Below, one piece after another: positions 23,443 to 34,039 of a stretch of DNA of 64,000 nucleotides. Source of the DNA: Ceratotherium simum simum (Eukaryota; Chordata; Mammalia; Perissodactyla; Rhinocerotidae). The stretch spans positions 11,735,596 through 11,799,595 of the forward strand of contig NW_004454173.1 in NCBI RefSeq assembly GCF_000283155.1, given 5' to 3'. The position numbers were made by a program, and so were the translations under genes. Position 1 is the first letter of the stretch; every line of letters starts with the position of its first letter. The notes beneath the pieces are model-generated. The model saw only the letters and a list, made by a program, of their open reading frames with translations. It made no database searches and had not been told where the DNA came from.

Positions 23443-24040
23443 TGGGTCATCAGAGAAATGGGGAAATGAGGGAACAGTCCAAATGCCATTCAAATTCAAT
23501 GTGGCCTTTACACTCTGCTCAAGGTTCTCTCCTGGCTCTAGAGTGAGGTGGCGCCAAGCCACGTCAGTGACAGGGGAGGGTGAAAGGCAGAATGGTATGC
23601 TGGCTTGTACCGGCTCATGAAAGCTGATTGATTTTCACGAATTTTGCAAGTAAATTATATAAGCTTACAATGAAATAAATTACATTAAAAACAAAGGTAA
23701 TAAGTACTTAAAACACATCACATCTTAATTATTTTACTACACTGTATTATTATCTATGCTCTTGCAGTTCTTCTTATCTATTGTATCTGTGTGGTGGAAA
23801 TGCTATATAATGCACATCTCTTTACAACTCTGCATTCACTGACATCACGTTGATAGCTTGAACTTGGACATGGCAGGAGTGTTTACAACATGGAAATAGG
23901 CAAATGCTACCAATCGGGGCTCCCTGCTGCCCCCCCGACACACACTCTTGAGAGCCTGTTGTTAAACATTTACCAGCACACCACTGGGCAGAACCCAACT
24001 TCCTCAACAGCTTCTGGGCTCTAACTTCGTTCTGAATATT
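23443..24040. other. Unique sequence, nothing recognised
   Basis: An AT-rich stretch with no gene or named repeat. Confidence 0.35.
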
Positions 24041-24740
24041 CTTTTTTTTTTTTCTTTTTAATTTTTTTAATTTTTTTTTATTGCAGTAACATTGGTTTGT
24101 AATATTGTATGAATTTCAGGCATACATCATTATACTTCTATTTCTCCATTGATTACATCATGTTCACCACCCAAAGACTAATTACCATCCATCACCACAC
24201 ACATGTACCTAATCATCCCTTTTGCCTTCCTCCCCACCCCCCTTCCCCTCTGGTAACCACAAAGCCAATCTCTGTCTCTGTGTGTTTATTTGTTGTTGTT
24301 TTTATCTTCTACTTATAAGTGAGATCATTCAGTATTTGACCTTGTTCCTCTGACTTATTTTGCTTAGTATAATACCCTCAATGTCCATCCACGTTGTCAC
24401 AAATGGCTGGATTTCATTGTTTCTTATGGCTGAGTAGTATTCCATTGTGTATATATACCACATCTTCTTCATCCATTCGGCCCTTGTTGGGCACTTAGGT
24501 TGCTTCCAAGTCTTGGCTATGGTGAATAATGCTGCAAAGAACACAGGGGAGCATGTATCTTTATGCATTCCTGTTTTCATGTTCTTTGGATAAATACCCA
24601 GCAGTGGAATAGTTGGATTGTATGGTAGTTCTATCCTTAATTTTTTGAGGAATCTCTTAATGTTTCCATAGTGGGTGCACCAGTTTGCACTCCCACCAGC
24701 AGTGTGTGAGAGTTCCCTTCTCTCCACTGGATGTGCTAGT
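24041..24740 (-). mobile_element. L1 ORF2 C-terminus and 3' end, 5'-truncated
   Basis: The minus strand encodes 132 open residues (24329-24727) with the L1 ORF2 tail signature TIPLLGIYPK and MEYYSAIRNNEI, followed by the short 3' UTR and poly-A (poly-T at about 24041-24060 on plus). It contains only the far C-terminal part of ORF2, so it is dead. It is younger than the other L1 pieces, because this frame is still open. Confidence 0.95.
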
Positions 24741-24934
24741 TTTAAATGGGATCTGTGAGGATGTTTATGGGGCTACTCAGGTGGCAAGGAAGAGATCTAG
24801 ATTATGAGGACTGATCAGACCAGGGGTGGAGCATCAAGGCCGGGGGCTCCAAGTAGTCAGGACAGCAGGACAGGGAAGTAAAAAGAGGCTGGGAGAGGGG
24901 CCAAAGACCAGCTTTGTCCAGCAAAGGAAAGGGA

Positions 24935-25140
24935 ATTACCACTTATTGAACACATACTGCATGCTGGGTATTCATGTTTGTTCTTTCATTCCATCCTCCC
25001 AACAATGCTACTGGGCAGGTGTCATTATCTCTGCAGTTGGAAAAGGGGAGGGTCAGAGAGAGGAACCTGTCCAAGGTCACATAACTGTTGAGTGGTAAAG
25101 CCAAGATTTGAACTCTGGTCTTCCTGGCTCTGAGTTTATT
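24935..25140 (-). mobile_element. MIR SINE
   Basis: Reverse-complement MIR: CACTTATTGAACACATACTG, CATCCTCCCAACAATGCTAC, AGAGAGAGGAACCTGTCC, AGGTCACATAACTG, CAAGATTTGAACTC. Part of it (24985-25075) is duplicated in inverted orientation at 26664-26754. Confidence 0.85.
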
Positions 25141-25234
25141 TCATTCGTATCAGTCAGTGTTCCAGCAAGAAATGCTCAAAGGGAGTAACTGAGGAGAGTT
25201 TAACAAAGGGGCTGCTTACAAAGGTGTGGGCAGG

Positions 25235-25876
25235 TGATGGGGTTCAGGACATGCTACCTCAAAATATGGTGCCTTGGCATAGTGAACATCTTAAGCTGAA
25301 GGAGTCTGAGAAAACCGCAGAAGTAGCAAGGTCACTCTGATCTCTCCCCAGTCCGGCCCCTCCCCCTTCTTCCCTGAAGCAGGTCATAAAACTCCCACGT
25401 GAAAGGTATCCTCCNNNNNNNNNNNNNNNNNNNNNNNNNNNNNNNNNNNNNNNNNNNNNNNNNNNNNNNNNNNNNNNNNNNNNNNNNNNNNNNNNNNNNN
25501 NNNNNNNNNNNNNNGGGGGCGGGGAACGGGACATTCTTATCACTAGAGACGGGGAATTTAGGGTGGAGAAATCTGTACAAACAAACCTTGTTAAACTAAC
25601 CTTTAACGTCCTTCTTCACCATTTACTACCCCTAGCCCAAATCCCTCTGTCTTGTCAAATCTTGACAAATTTAGCATTTCTTTGTTTAAAAGGTATAAAT
25701 GTTTCCTGCTCTGGTCACTTCTTCAGGTCAATCTTCTTTTGTGAAGACTCCCACGTACACGTAAAAATTTGATAAAATTTGTATGCTTTTCTCCCGTTAA
25801 TCTATCTTCGTCAGTTTAATTTTCAGACCCAGCCATGGACCCTAAGAGGGTTGAGGCAAACTTTTTCCTCTCTACA
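25235..25876 (+). mobile_element. Solo LTR of a class I-like endogenous retrovirus
   Basis: Begins TGATGGGGTTCAGG and ends CTCTCTACA, giving TG...CA ends. CAGG is duplicated at 25231-25234 and 25877-25880, the 4-bp duplication typical of gamma-type retroviruses. The 3' half (TTTCTCCCGTTAATCTATC, GTCAGTTTAATTTTCAGACC) parallels the ERV-A LTR (TTTCTCCCGCTATTCAGTC, GTCAATTTAATTTG), so the two families are related. It contains a 100-N gap. Confidence 0.85.
25415..25514. other. Assembly gap, 100 N
   Basis: Exactly 100 Ns inside the U3-side half of the solo LTR. It is bounded on the right by GGGGGCGGGG, so a G-rich difficult stretch may have caused it. Confidence 0.98.
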
Positions 25877-26501
25877 CAGGGTTAAGGGAAAACAACGTGC
25901 ATGGCACAGTATCTTGGGGCTAGCAATAGCAGGGAGCCATTGTTGTGCCTAAAGGTGTAAGGCCTAAAGGTGCAAGAGGGTGAAGCAGTCCCCAGAACCT
26001 GGAAATAGAAGGGTCACCTGACAGGAGCCATGATCTTTCATAGAGGCACAGCCAAGCCGTGGCCCTGCAGGTCTCCTGATGGTGTTTCCTGTTGGTGTAA
26101 CCCAATTGAGAAGCCTGAGGACAAGGGAACCTGCTGTGGCTGTCCATAGAGGCCAGACGCTTGGTGACTGGAACAGGGTGGACAAGGGTGGAGAGTGGAT
26201 CTGGAGTGGTGGGATCTATGAAAAATACCTTGCACCCTTTTCAAGAAGCAGTAGTCTACCAATTTCCTCAAAATCCTAACAACAGAGTGAAAAAACAACT
26301 CACAAAATGGGAGGAGATTTTAGCAAACCGTATATTTGATAAGGGCTTAATATCTAGAATATACAAAGAACTCCTATAAATCAACAGCAAAAAATAATGC
26401 AAACCAAAAATGAACAAAGGACTTGCATAGACATTTTTCCAAAGAAGATATACAAGTGGCCAGTAAGCACATGAAAAAAAACTCAACATCACTAATCATT
26501 A

Positions 26502-27100
26502 TGTTACCAAACCAAAGTGGGTTTGCTTCTTGGTGAGTCAAAATCAAAGCCTTCCCCAGAAGTAGTTGTCACACAAAGTAAAATTTATTTGCAGCAAATA
26601 AAGGAGACCACGGGGAATCACCTCCAAAGCCATGGCTCCCCAAGCAAGGGAAAGCAGGGGATGCTTGGACAGGTTCCTCTCTCTGACCCTCCCCTTTTCC
26701 AACTGGAGAGATAATGACACCTGCCCAGTAGCATTGTTGGGAGGATGGAATGAATATTTTGGATGGGGAATGAATATTCAAAAGGGAAGTTTCATCATCA
26801 CATGTAGAGGTGGGTATAAGCTCGTGCAGGCATAGCTTTAAAACGTGCTTTCACACATATCAAATATTATGCTAATGAAGCTTAAGCTTCTCCTGGAGCA
26901 GAGATCTTAACATTAAAATGAAGCGAAGGTAACTTTTGGACACTTCTCTGCTCGTCTGTGCAGGTGTCACTCTTGTGGTGGGGTTTGGACGGGTTCAGTT
27001 GGTGATTGCATCTCTTGACATAACTAAAAAACAACTTTGAGAAACAGTTAAGTGCTTTTGAAACTTCCTTTGAGTTACTCGGGGCAATTAGTTGGTGACA
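26502..27100 (-). mobile_element. Solo LTR inserted in L1
   Basis: It reads TGTTACCAAACC at the left and GGTGACA at the right (TG...CA on either strand). The 4-bp duplication ATTA lies at 26498-26501 and 27101-27104. Removing LTR plus one ATTA restores the ordinary L1 reading AATCATTAAGGAAATGC. On the minus strand the end GGTTTGGTAACA resembles the ends of the LTRs at 28788, 31566 and 62201. A 91-bp MIR-derived insert sits inside. Confidence 0.88.
26664..26754 (-). repeat. Inverted 91-bp copy of a nearby MIR segment
   Basis: The reverse complement of 26664-26754 matches 24985-25075 over all 91 positions with one mismatch (CTCTCCAG against CTCTGCAG). Similarity stops sharply at both ends. Just to the right, GGATGGAATGAATATTTT is followed by GGATGGGGAATGAATATT, a local duplication at the junction. 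Confidence 0.95.
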
Positions 27101-27850
27101 ATTAAGGAAATGCAAATCAAAAACCACAATGAAACACCACTTCACATTTATTAGGGCTTCTATTGTATATTTAAAAAAATGGAAAATAACAAGTGTTGGT
27201 GAGGATGAGGGGAAATAGCAACCCTAGTGCATTGCTGGTGAGAATGTAAGCTTGTATAGATGCTGTGGAAAATAATTTGATGATTCCTCACAATGTTAAC
27301 CATAGAATTACCACGTGATCTAGCAATTCCACTACTAGGTATATACCCAAAAGAACTGAAAGCAGGGACTCAAGCATATATTTATATACTAATGTTCATA
27401 TTGGCATTGTTCACAATAGCCACAAGGTGGAAACAACTCAAGTGTCCATCAACAGATAAATGGACAAACAAAATGTGATAAATACACATGATGGAATATT
27501 ATACATCCATAAACAGGAATGAAATTCTGACACATGCTACATAATATATGCTAAGTGAAAACATTATGATTAGTGAAATAAGCCAGACAGAAAAGGACAA
27601 ATATTATATGACTCTACTTACATGAGATACCTAGAATAGACAAATTCATAGAGACACTAAGTAGAATAGAGGTTACCAAGGGCTAGGGGGAGGGGGAATG
27701 GAGAATTATTATTTAATGGGCACAGAATCTCAGTTTGGGATGATGAAAAAGTTCTGGAAATGGATAGCAGTGATGTTGCACAACAGTGTGAATGTACTTA
27801 ATGCCACTGATTTGTACTGTTAAAAATGGTTAAAATTTTATATTATGTAC

Positions 27851-28787
27851 ATTTACTCTCCCTTCCCCCTCAACATACAAGCCTTCCACTGCCCAAATCA
27901 GAACCCACTCTAACAGGATGCAGAGTGCCAGGACCTTCAGGTTTCACCACAGAGTTTAATGACTTTGAATTACTGCAACATCTTCCACTTTTTTTTAATC
28001 AGCAAAGAAACAAAATTACCTAACCCGACTCAAAATTTTTCAGTGGGGCCCTCTAAGCCTGGTGGCTTTTTTGATAACGCAGTTTTGTGGAATGATGGCC
28101 CTAAGGGGGGGGATGAGTCTTTTTTTCTTTTCTTTTTGATGACAAGACCCCCTTGCCCCCCAGTGACTGCCAGGAGCCTGCTGCCCCTGTAGGTGGGGAT
28201 GAGCAAGTCTGAGTGCCAGCCTGAGGATAATTCAGGGCCTCAAGAGGTTCCCAAAGAAACTGTTGCCCTGAGATTATTCATCTGATGGGAAGATGCTGGT
28301 GAGAAAGGAAAGAATCTCTGGTAAGGTTTTGGCCTGAATCCTGCAAGGAGAAATGGCCAGGGAATGGATTTTGACTGCTCACAGCGGTGGTCTAGGGGGA
28401 TAAATGAGCTCATTAACAAATCAAAAGCAGAATTCCATGCAGAGTGGGAAGCCCTCCAGACCTTGTGGGTTGGTTAGGCTTCATGGACTTGCAATCTGAG
28501 CAGTCATACAGTGCCCCACCCTCAGAAAGGCCCCACACTTGGTTTAATGCTCTGCGGTCGCCATCTTGAAATTCTTAATAATTTTTTAACAAGGGGCCTT
28601 ACATTTTTATTTTGCGCTGGGACCTGCAAATTACATAGCCAGTTCCGCTTATATGGCATCAGAAGGGAGAAACTGCACTTGAAGTCATTGGGCCAAAGGG
28701 CCAGCCGGGAAGGGAGGGGCACCTCCAAGCTGCAGGTCCAATGACAGCAAGCGCAGCAGACAATGAACTGGAGACAGGGGATGCCAG
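27851..28787. other. Unique sequence, nothing recognised
   Basis: No gene or named repeat is recognised between the L1 end and the next LTR. Confidence 0.35.
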
Positions 28788-29356
28788 TGTCACCAAACCA
28801 GGTTCATTTTTGCCAGTCGCCTGGAGAGCCAAACACAGAGACAAGATTGCAGCAGAGAGAGTGTTTTAATCACAAGGCAAGGAATCTAGAGAATGAGTCT
28901 CAAATCTGCCTCCCCGATAATGGAGACTCAGGGATATTTTTGGGGGAGGGGTCAAAGTGGTCTGAAATGTGGAAATAGATGTTTGGAGGTGAAGAAAGGT
29001 GAAGTAACTGATGATCTGTGCAAGTGTAGTCAGACTTCATGCCTCTTCATAGGACGCATCTTCACAAAATGGTGGCATTAGCATGATCTGAGGGTGGAGT
29101 TTTTGGCCTCTTGACGTCAAAAGCTCACTTATCGGGCACCGACACAGGCCCAGTTGATGGGTTGGTGGTCTCAACCTGCCCGAACTGGACAAGGGGTCCT
29201 AATTCCTGAAAAACAGCTGAAACACCCATTACCATGGTGACCCAGGCTCCAGAGAGATGTTATCAATAGGAACCTAGTGGGAGTCAGATAGCATATTGCC
29301 TGAGCAGCACAGTTAGCAATGGGCGGGAGAACAACTAAAAGCTATAATCAGTAATT
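28788..29356 (-). mobile_element. Solo LTR, family X (copy 1)
   Basis: The plus strand starts TGTCACCAAACC and shows GTTTTAATCACAAGGCAAGG, TCCCCGATAATGGAGACTCA, AGGACGCATCTTCACAAAAT, GCCCAGTTGATGGGTTGGTG and CCATTACCATGGTGACCC. All recur in order at 62201-62762 and, reversed, at 31566-32127. GCCAG occurs at 28783-28787 and 29357-29361 and may be a 5-bp duplication, but the right LTR end is then not TG/CA, so this is uncertain. Confidence 0.8.
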
Positions 29357-29734
29357 GCCAGAAAGAAAAAAACCTGATCTTCAATGGCTGTTTACCAGTT
29401 TCACCAGCTTCTCCATCAACCCATTTATGACAAAGCCCTCAAGGCAAACCCCAGCCAAGGGGTGGGGGAAGGATGGGGGTGGTGAGTGCAACTCCAGTCC
29501 CTGCCTATCCGGGTTTACTTTTTCTCTTTTGCTTTGTCCTTGGGTCTTGGTTCAGTTGCAGCCTGGACCTGTGTCCTTTATTCATGACCAGAGTTTTCAT
29601 ACCCAATATTTCTACCTGTTCTTTAAATTTCTTGTTTCATATTACTTCTACCTTATCTCTTTAATTCTACTTGAGGTTTCTTTTAGATTCTTGGTCTGTT
29701 TGTGTTACTGCACAAAATTGAGATTCTCTTGCCT

Positions 29735-30700
29735 GATGTGCATAAACAGCCAATTAATTACGGCGTCAGCCTTTGGGAAAAAAGATCAGCTTTATTCTGC
29801 AAGATTGATCTGGAAGGAGACAGGGTGCATGTGCCCTCAGATCTGTCTTCCCAATTCAGGATTTGGAGCAAAATTTAAGAGGTTAGAGAGAACAGGCTGG
29901 CACGGGGAAACGCTGGCAGGACAGGTTTTGACTGGTGGGCTTCAAGCATTTATGGTAAGGTTCTAAACATTTGTGATGAGGTTCTAAACTTTTATGATAG
30001 GGTTCTAAACATTTATTATGAAGTGGGGAAGGAATTTTAACACTGGATCTTCCTGAATAAGGGATCCTTCACTTCTGATAAGAGTCTGACTTTCAAGTTC
30101 CGGTCGTGTCCCAGTCCTTTGGTTCTGGATCTTTGGTTCCGTGGTCACTTCAGGTCAAGATTTCTTCTTCTGTCCATGCTCTGGCTACATGACTTTGCAC
30201 ATTTTCTGAAAGACAATTCTTAATCATTCTGTTGATAAGACATGGGGTCAGTTGAAGTGGTCCTGGAGGGCCCAGGGTTACATTTGTTCTTGTTCTAATC
30301 CTCTGTTTCAGATAACATGTGTGGCTCATGTGGTTTGGTGTTTTTCTTCCAAAGGAGTGTGAGTGCTTCCTAATGGGGAGCTCTGACACTCCTGGGGAGC
30401 ACTAGTTGCTCCGTCTGGTATTGTGTACAGGAAAGTGCCCAAGGCCAGGCCCTTGTCTGAGCCATCTCCCAGGGGTTTCTCAGGACTTGTTGCTATTGTT
30501 GTTGTTGTTGTTGGTTCCTGGAATCTCTGTTTCCCTCTGTAGTTTCTCGAGCATAGAGGGAAAGAAAGGGAGCCAGCAGCCTTGCTGGTCTGCCAACTTG
30601 GCAGACACCGGAAGCCTCTTTCTGGCTCAGTTCTGTCTCTTGTATAACCTATCCACGCTGCATTGTCCCTGGCTTGTAGATGGGTGAAACCTATTTTATT
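29735..30700 (-). mobile_element. Probable LTR/ERV fragment with U3-like tandem repeats
   Basis: The composition and motifs (AAAAGATCAGCTTTATTCTG near the left, three roughly 22-base units containing GGTTCTAAAC at 29950-30020, then CACTGGATCTTCCTGAATAA) resemble an LTR read on the minus strand. A TTG microsatellite lies near 30495-30515. I recognise no pol or env motif, and the boundaries are guesses. Confidence 0.4.
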
Positions 30701-31164
30701 GTAAGTTGCTAGGTATGGGTATTTCTCTATTTCAATTAGTCCGTTTCAATTCCTTTGCAAAGGGCCAATCCATCAACTGCTCCTGCCATCTAATTACAGG
30801 ATCCAGATAGTGGAGGTTTACAAACAAGGTGTGTGTGAGGAGAATGCTATCATTTCTGAATTATGATTGGCTGAATTTTCTGGCCATCTCATTGGCCAAA
30901 ATGTCAGGCAATTATGCAGGAAAATGTTCTTCCTTTTTGGAGAGGATATTTAGGGATGAAATGTAATGTCTATGATTTACTTTAAATACTTCAACATTGA
31001 AAAAAAAAAAGAGTTTAGAAAGAAGAATTTTTGGTCCACAGTATTATATTCACAAGATTAGAGGTTGCAGGAATCATTCTTCCAGAAAAGTAATGTTTCT
31101 ATTTTACATTGCATATAATCTGCCTTATGTTGTATGTAATCACGTTATTTGTTCTACGTAAATG

Positions 31165-31525
31165 CTATGGTCTGAATGTTTGTGTCCCTCTAAAACTCAT
31201 ATGTTGAAATTCTAACTCCGTAAGAGGATGGTATTAGGAGGTGGAGCCTTTGGGAGGTTCTTGGGTCACGAAGGTGGAGCCCTCATGAATGGGATTAGCG
31301 CATTATAAAAGAAGCTCCAGAGAGATCCCTGGCCCCTTCAGCCACATGAGGACACAGCAAGAAGGCACCAGCTATGAACCAGAAAGCAGACCCTGACTAG
31401 AACATGACCATGCTGGCACGCTGATCTTGGACTTCCAGTCTCCAGAACTTTGAGAAACAAATTTGTTGTTTCTAAGCCACCGTGTCTGTGGAATTTTCTT
31501 ATAGCAGCCTGAACAGTACATATTT
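31165..31525 (+). mobile_element. MaLR-type solo LTR
   Basis: A clear sense match to the MST/MLT1 pattern: TGCTATGGTCTGAATGTTTG, TGGTATTAGGAGGTGGAGCC, CCCTCATGAATGGGATTAG, CACATGAGGACACAGCAAGA, TTGGACTTCCAGTCTCCAGA, ending TTATAGCAGCCTGAACAG. Confidence 0.93.
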
Positions 31526-31565
31526 GGCAACATCTAATTTAATGAATTCTGCAGAAGTGAAACTG

Positions 31566-32127
31566 GGGGCCAACTTACTTTAATTCAGCTGGTTGTCTGT
31601 TTGCAAAAGTAGTTAGTTAATGCATTACTAAAGCCCACCCTATAGATAACACCTCTGATGCTTGGGTCACCATGGTAATGAGTGGGGTGCTTAAGTTGTT
31701 TTTCAGGAACTGAAAGTCAACTCCTTGTCCAGTGCAGGCTGGTTAAGACCAACTACTCATCAACTGGGCCTGCGTGAATGCCCGACAGGTGACCCTTTGA
31801 CATCGGGGGGCCAAAAACTCTACCCTCAGATCATGTTAACACCACCATTTTGTGAACATACGCCCTCTGAAGAGCCATATGCTTGTGCAGATCATCAATT
31901 ACCTCACTTCTCCTTACCTCCAATCACCTATTCCTACACTTCAGACCACCTTGCCCCTTCATCCTGTAAATATCCCTAATTCTCATTTTCAGGGAGGTGG
32001 ATTTGAGACTTGTTTTCATATCTCCTCACTTGGCTGCCTTGTGAGTGAACTCTTTCTCTGCTGCAAACTCATCTTCTTGGTGATTGGCATATTGTGCAGT
32101 GGGCAAAACAACCCTGGTTTGGTAACA
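31566..32127 (+). mobile_element. Solo LTR, family X (copy 2, opposite orientation)
   Basis: Contains GGGTCACCATGGTAATG, CATCAACTGGGCCTG, CTCAGATCATGTTAACACC, ACCATTTTGTGAACATACGC, GAGTGAACTCTTTCTCTGCT and the end CCCTGGTTTGGTAACA. These are the reverse complements of motifs in the copies at 28788 and 62201. The 5' boundary is approximate. Confidence 0.75.
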
Positions 32128-32399
32128 GAAGTAATGCTCCTTTGACAAATGAGAAAACTGGCCCACTGAGCTTTTGACTTGCCTGGGGCCATATACAAAA
32201 CTAAGGTAAAATCTTTGTTCTCTTGGGCACAGATCCAGGGCTCTTTCCACCCTGCCCCACCATACTCCAACAGGAATCGAGAAGGAGTCCAGGTTGACTT
32301 GCCCAGTTCAGCCATTTCACCTTCAGAGCCACCATCTCTCCTTTCACAAATTCATCCCCAGTGATGTTAATAGAATATACACTGTAAAAGCTGATTCAG

Positions 32400-32611
32400 G
32401 GCCGGCCCGGTGGCTCAGCGGTTAAGTGCTGGTGCTCCGCTGCTGGCAGCCCGGGTTCGGATCCCGGGCGTGCACCGACGCACCGCTTCTCCAGCCATGC
32501 TGAGGCCGTGTCCCACATACAGCAACTGGAAGGATGTGCAGCTATGACATACAACTATCTACTGGGGCTTTGGGGGGAAAATAAATAAATAAATAAAATC
32601 TTTAAAAAAAA
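32400..32611 (+). mobile_element. ERE-type SINE, short young form
   Basis: Head GGGCCGGCCCGGTGGCTCAG with intact-looking box A and box B (GGGTTCGGATCCCGGG), the CAGCAACTGGAAGG and CTACTGGGGCTTTGGG modules, no long tail module, and an (AAAT)n then poly-A end. The 14-base duplication AAAAGCTGATTCAG is at 32386-32399 and 32612-32625. The intact CpGs suggest a recent insertion. Confidence 0.96.
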
Positions 32612-32871
32612 AAAAGCTGATTCAGATGTTTCAAGTCAAACACCTCATAAAGTGGTTGTAATTGATGGAGTGTTCATAACCCCAGATAGTGGCTGTTCTC
32701 TTGTTTATTCTTTTTAATTTTTTTAATATGCTATTTTACATGTACTTGCTTAGAAATACAAGTAATATAGATTTATTGAAGAAACTTTTGAAAATATAGG
32801 TAAGACAAAAAATAAGAAATGAAAATCACCCAGTGAGATTCACTGTGATTAACATTTTGGGGATGTATTAG

Positions 32872-33365
32872 TCTTCTATTGCTGCATAATAGACTACTCC
32901 CAAACTTAATGGCTTAAAACAAAAGATATTTATTATCTTGCAGTTTCTGTGGGTCAGGAATTTAGGAGCAGCTTTAGTTGGGTGGTTCTGTTTCAGGTCT
33001 CTAATAAGGTGGGAGTTATCTGAATGAAGGTTTGAGTGGGGCTGGAGGATCTGATTCCAGGATGGCTTACTCACAAGGCTGTTGGCTGGTGAGGACATGG
33101 ACTCTCCACAGGACTGCTTGAGTGTCTTCACAATATGGCAACTGACTTCTCCCAGAGCAAGTAATCCAAGAGAAGGAGCAAGGAGGAAGCTGCAATGCCT
33201 TTTATGACCTGGTCTTGGAAGTCAACACTGTAACTCTGCCACGTTCTCTTTGTTTGAAGAAAGTCACTAAGTCAAGTCCACACTCAAGGGGAGAGGATTT
33301 AACTTCTGACTTTTGAAAGGAGGAGAATCAAAGAACTTGTGGACATATATCAAAACCACCACAGG
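32872..33365 (-). mobile_element. MaLR-type solo LTR, antisense
   Basis: The plus strand shows the reverse-complement pattern TGTATTAGTCTTCTATTGCT, AATGGCTTAAAACAAAAGAT, TTGGGTGGTTCTG, ACAGGACTGCTTGAGTGTC, CTTTTATGACCTGGTCTTGG, CAAGTCCACACTCAAGGGG, ending near AAAACCACCACAGG. Confidence 0.85.
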
Positions 33366-33463
33366 GGATCTCCAGTCAGATTTTTTTTTAACCATAACGG
33401 GATCTCACTGTATATATTGCTTTGTACCCTACCTTTTTGTGTTTATAAGCTCGGATCTTCTAG

Positions 33464-33696
33464 GCCGGCCCCAAGGCATAGCGGTTAAGTGCACGCGCTC
33501 CACTGCTGGCGGCCCGGATTCGGATCCTGGGTGCGCACCGATGCACTGCTTGTCAGGCCATGCTGTGGCGGTGTCCCATATAAAGTGGAGGAAAACGGGC
33601 ATGGATGTTAGCCCAGGGCCAGTCTTCCTCAGCAAAACAAGAGGATTGGCATGGATGTTAGCTCAGGGCTTATCTTCCTCACACACACATACAAAA
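33464..33696 (+). mobile_element. ERE-type SINE
   Basis: Head GCCGGCCCCAAGGCATAGCG, GGATTCGGATCCTGGG, two tail modules and a (CA)n tail. The 16-base duplication AGCTCGGATCTTCTAG / AGCTCAGATCTTCTAG is at 33448-33463 and 33697-33712, with one difference. Confidence 0.94.
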
Positions 33697-33712
33697 AGCT
33701 CAGATCTTCTAG

Positions 33713-33900
33713 ATTCAAATCCAGCTCCTCCACTCAGTAACTATATAATCTTAGGCAGGTTATTTAACCTCTATATCTCATTTCCTTATGTGTAACATAA
33801 GGGTAAATTAAAACACATCTGATAGAGTGTTGGTGAGAATCACATAAAAGAGAATCAGGTGAGAATCATGTCTGTCACAGGATAAGTGGTATGTATTAGC
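33713..33900 (+). mobile_element. MIR SINE
   Basis: Sense MIR: TTCAAATCCAGCTCCTCC, AATCTTAGGCAGGTTATTTA, ACCTCTATATCTCATTTCC, GTTGGTGAGAATCACATAAA. Confidence 0.8.
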
Positions 33901-34039
33901 TCTCACATGAGCAAGGATTTTTAAAAAATATCTTAATAGCTATACAATGCATTATTACATGGACATTCATACTTTAATTCCATTATTAGACACTTCTAAG
34001 TTTTTTATTAGTATGCATAATAAGAAATATATATTTGGT

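Larger units (their letters stand above)
25145..26235 (+). repeat. Unnamed interspersed repeat split by a solo LTR
   Basis: Left part about 25145-25234 (TCAGTCAGTGTTCCAGCAAG, AGTTTAACAAAGGGGCTGC, AAAGGTGTGGGCAGG). Right part from 25877 (CAGGGTTAAGGGAAAACAAC to GAGAGTGGATCTGG). Joined without one CAGG copy, the two parts read as one continuous element of the family at 19520-19900. Confidence 0.6.
26275..27850 (+). mobile_element. L1 ORF2 C-terminal part and 3' end, split by an LTR
   Basis: Sense L1: ATGGGAGGAGATTTTAGC, CTTAATATCTAGAATATAC, AAAAAACTCAACATCACTAA up to the LTR, then AGGAAATGCAAATCAAAAAC, GGTGAGAATGTAAGCTTG and CACTGATTTGTACTGTTAAA at the end. A degraded ORF2 tail at 27293-27478 still shows AIPLLGIYPKELKAG. 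No complete frame remains. Confidence 0.93.

Noticed and set aside
25259..25599. Open frames of 66-94 codons around 25.4 kb
   Set aside because: They cross the N gap inside a solo LTR.
29355..29966. Longest open frame in the window (203 codons, plus strand)
   Set aside because: It starts in the edge of the family X LTR and runs through T-rich sequence. The translation has no domain, signal or balanced composition, and no splice signals bound it.
32400..32611. tRNA-gene-like head with box A and box B
   Set aside because: It belongs to an ERE SINE with target duplications and a poly-A tail. The tRNA cloverleaf is not maintained, so it is not a tRNA gene.
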